Below are positions 6,141 through 6,259 of a stretch of DNA of 6,259 nucleotides, one piece after another. Both the position numbers and the translations under genes were made by a program. The DNA is from Nitrospirota bacterium (GTDB lineage Bacteria > Nitrospirota > CAKKRA01 > 9FT-COMBO-42-15), in NCBI GenBank assembly GCA_016195585.1, contig JACPZJ010000163.1:1-6259 (forward strand), in the 5' to 3' direction. The notes beneath the pieces were generated by a model, which worked only from the letters and a program-made list of their open reading frames with translations, ran no database searches and was not told the origin of the DNA. Numbering within the stretch: position 1 is the stretch's first letter; each line of letters opens with the position of its first letter.

Positions 6141-6259
6141 CCGGGCTGCGCGAGAGACTGGCCGCGGCCAAGATCCTGTCCTACCGCGTACTGTGGTTCG
6201 AGAAGGATGGCGAGACCTTCCGGCAACCGGAGACCTATCCACCGCTGTCGGCCACCTGC
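6134..6259 (+). CDS. malQ: 4-alpha-glucanotransferase fragment (internal piece, foreign to the rest)
   Basis: The plus strand reads without a stop for 42 codons, starting VPAGLRERLAAAKILSYRVL and continuing WFEKDGETF, then ETYPPLSATC. This matches the part of bacterial MalQ (GH77, disproportionating enzyme moving glucan chains between maltodextrins) that normally follows EDLGT and precedes the conserved HDLPT motif. Both ends are missing: the left at the junction and the right at the window edge. By hand count the GC is about 67% over 6139-6259, against about 45% over the preceding native 130 bases, and codons end mostly in G or C. The fragment therefore most likely comes from a different, GC-rich genome. 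The assignment rests on remembered family motifs, without a search. Confidence 0.8.
   Translation, partial: MPAGLRERLAAAKILSYRVLWFEKDGETFRQPETYPPLSATC

Noticed and set aside
6133..6171. The TTG start at 6171 and N-terminal residues of the apparent 139-residue IlvE
   Set aside because: These residues come from the GC-rich malQ strand across the junction, not from IlvE. Starting an intact small protein there would lack the catalytic lysine domain.
1..6259. CRISPR arrays, tRNA or rRNA genes, transposases, phage genes
   Set aside because: No regularly spaced direct repeats, no tRNA- or rRNA-like sequence and no transposase or phage motifs were seen on either strand.

Overview
This window looks like a piece of a bacterial chromosome, probably a metagenomic contig, with moderate GC (low-to-mid 40s percent by eye). 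All native genes lie on the minus strand, so the order of transcription runs from high to low coordinates: a truncated branched-chain amino acid aminotransferase (ilvE), a small degenerate nucleotidyltransferase-like protein, DNA polymerase I (polA), and a bifunctional class A penicillin-binding protein with a UB2H domain (PBP1B type). The UB2H-bearing PBP fits a diderm (Gram-negative) host. The style of the proteins and the short dispersed-looking palindromes recall uncultivated Nitrospirota or Desulfobacterota-like lineages, but that placement is a low-confidence inference.

Region by region: 1-171 is non-coding as far as I can tell and carries a strong hairpin at the extreme left edge. 172-2559 is the PBP gene. 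2541-5210 is polA, whose 3' end abuts or overlaps the PBP start, so the two genes are probably co-transcribed. 5211-5289 is a 79-base spacer holding a near-consensus promoter whose predicted transcription start falls on the A of the polA start codon, suggesting leaderless polA mRNA. 5290-5688 is the nucleotidyltransferase-like gene. 5689-5751 is a spacer with a perfect 28-bp palindrome. 5752 to about 6138 is the C-terminal part of ilvE.

The right end does not belong with the rest. From about 6134 to 6259 the sequence jumps to about 67% GC and, on the plus strand, encodes a segment typical of bacterial 4-alpha-glucanotransferase (MalQ). IlvE stops making sense at the same point. This is most simply a chimeric join of two genomes, so the apparent start of the ilvE reading frame (TTG at 6171) is an artefact.

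The genes do not form one pathway: IlvE makes branched-chain amino acids, PolA repairs and processes DNA, and the PBP polymerises and cross-links peptidoglycan in the periplasm. I did not find a convincing new multi-gene system. The observations most worth following are the leaderless polA promoter, the nucleotidyltransferase lacking two of its three expected active-site elements, the Asp-to-Glu change in the PolA proofreading site, the perfect palindrome and the chimeric right edge.
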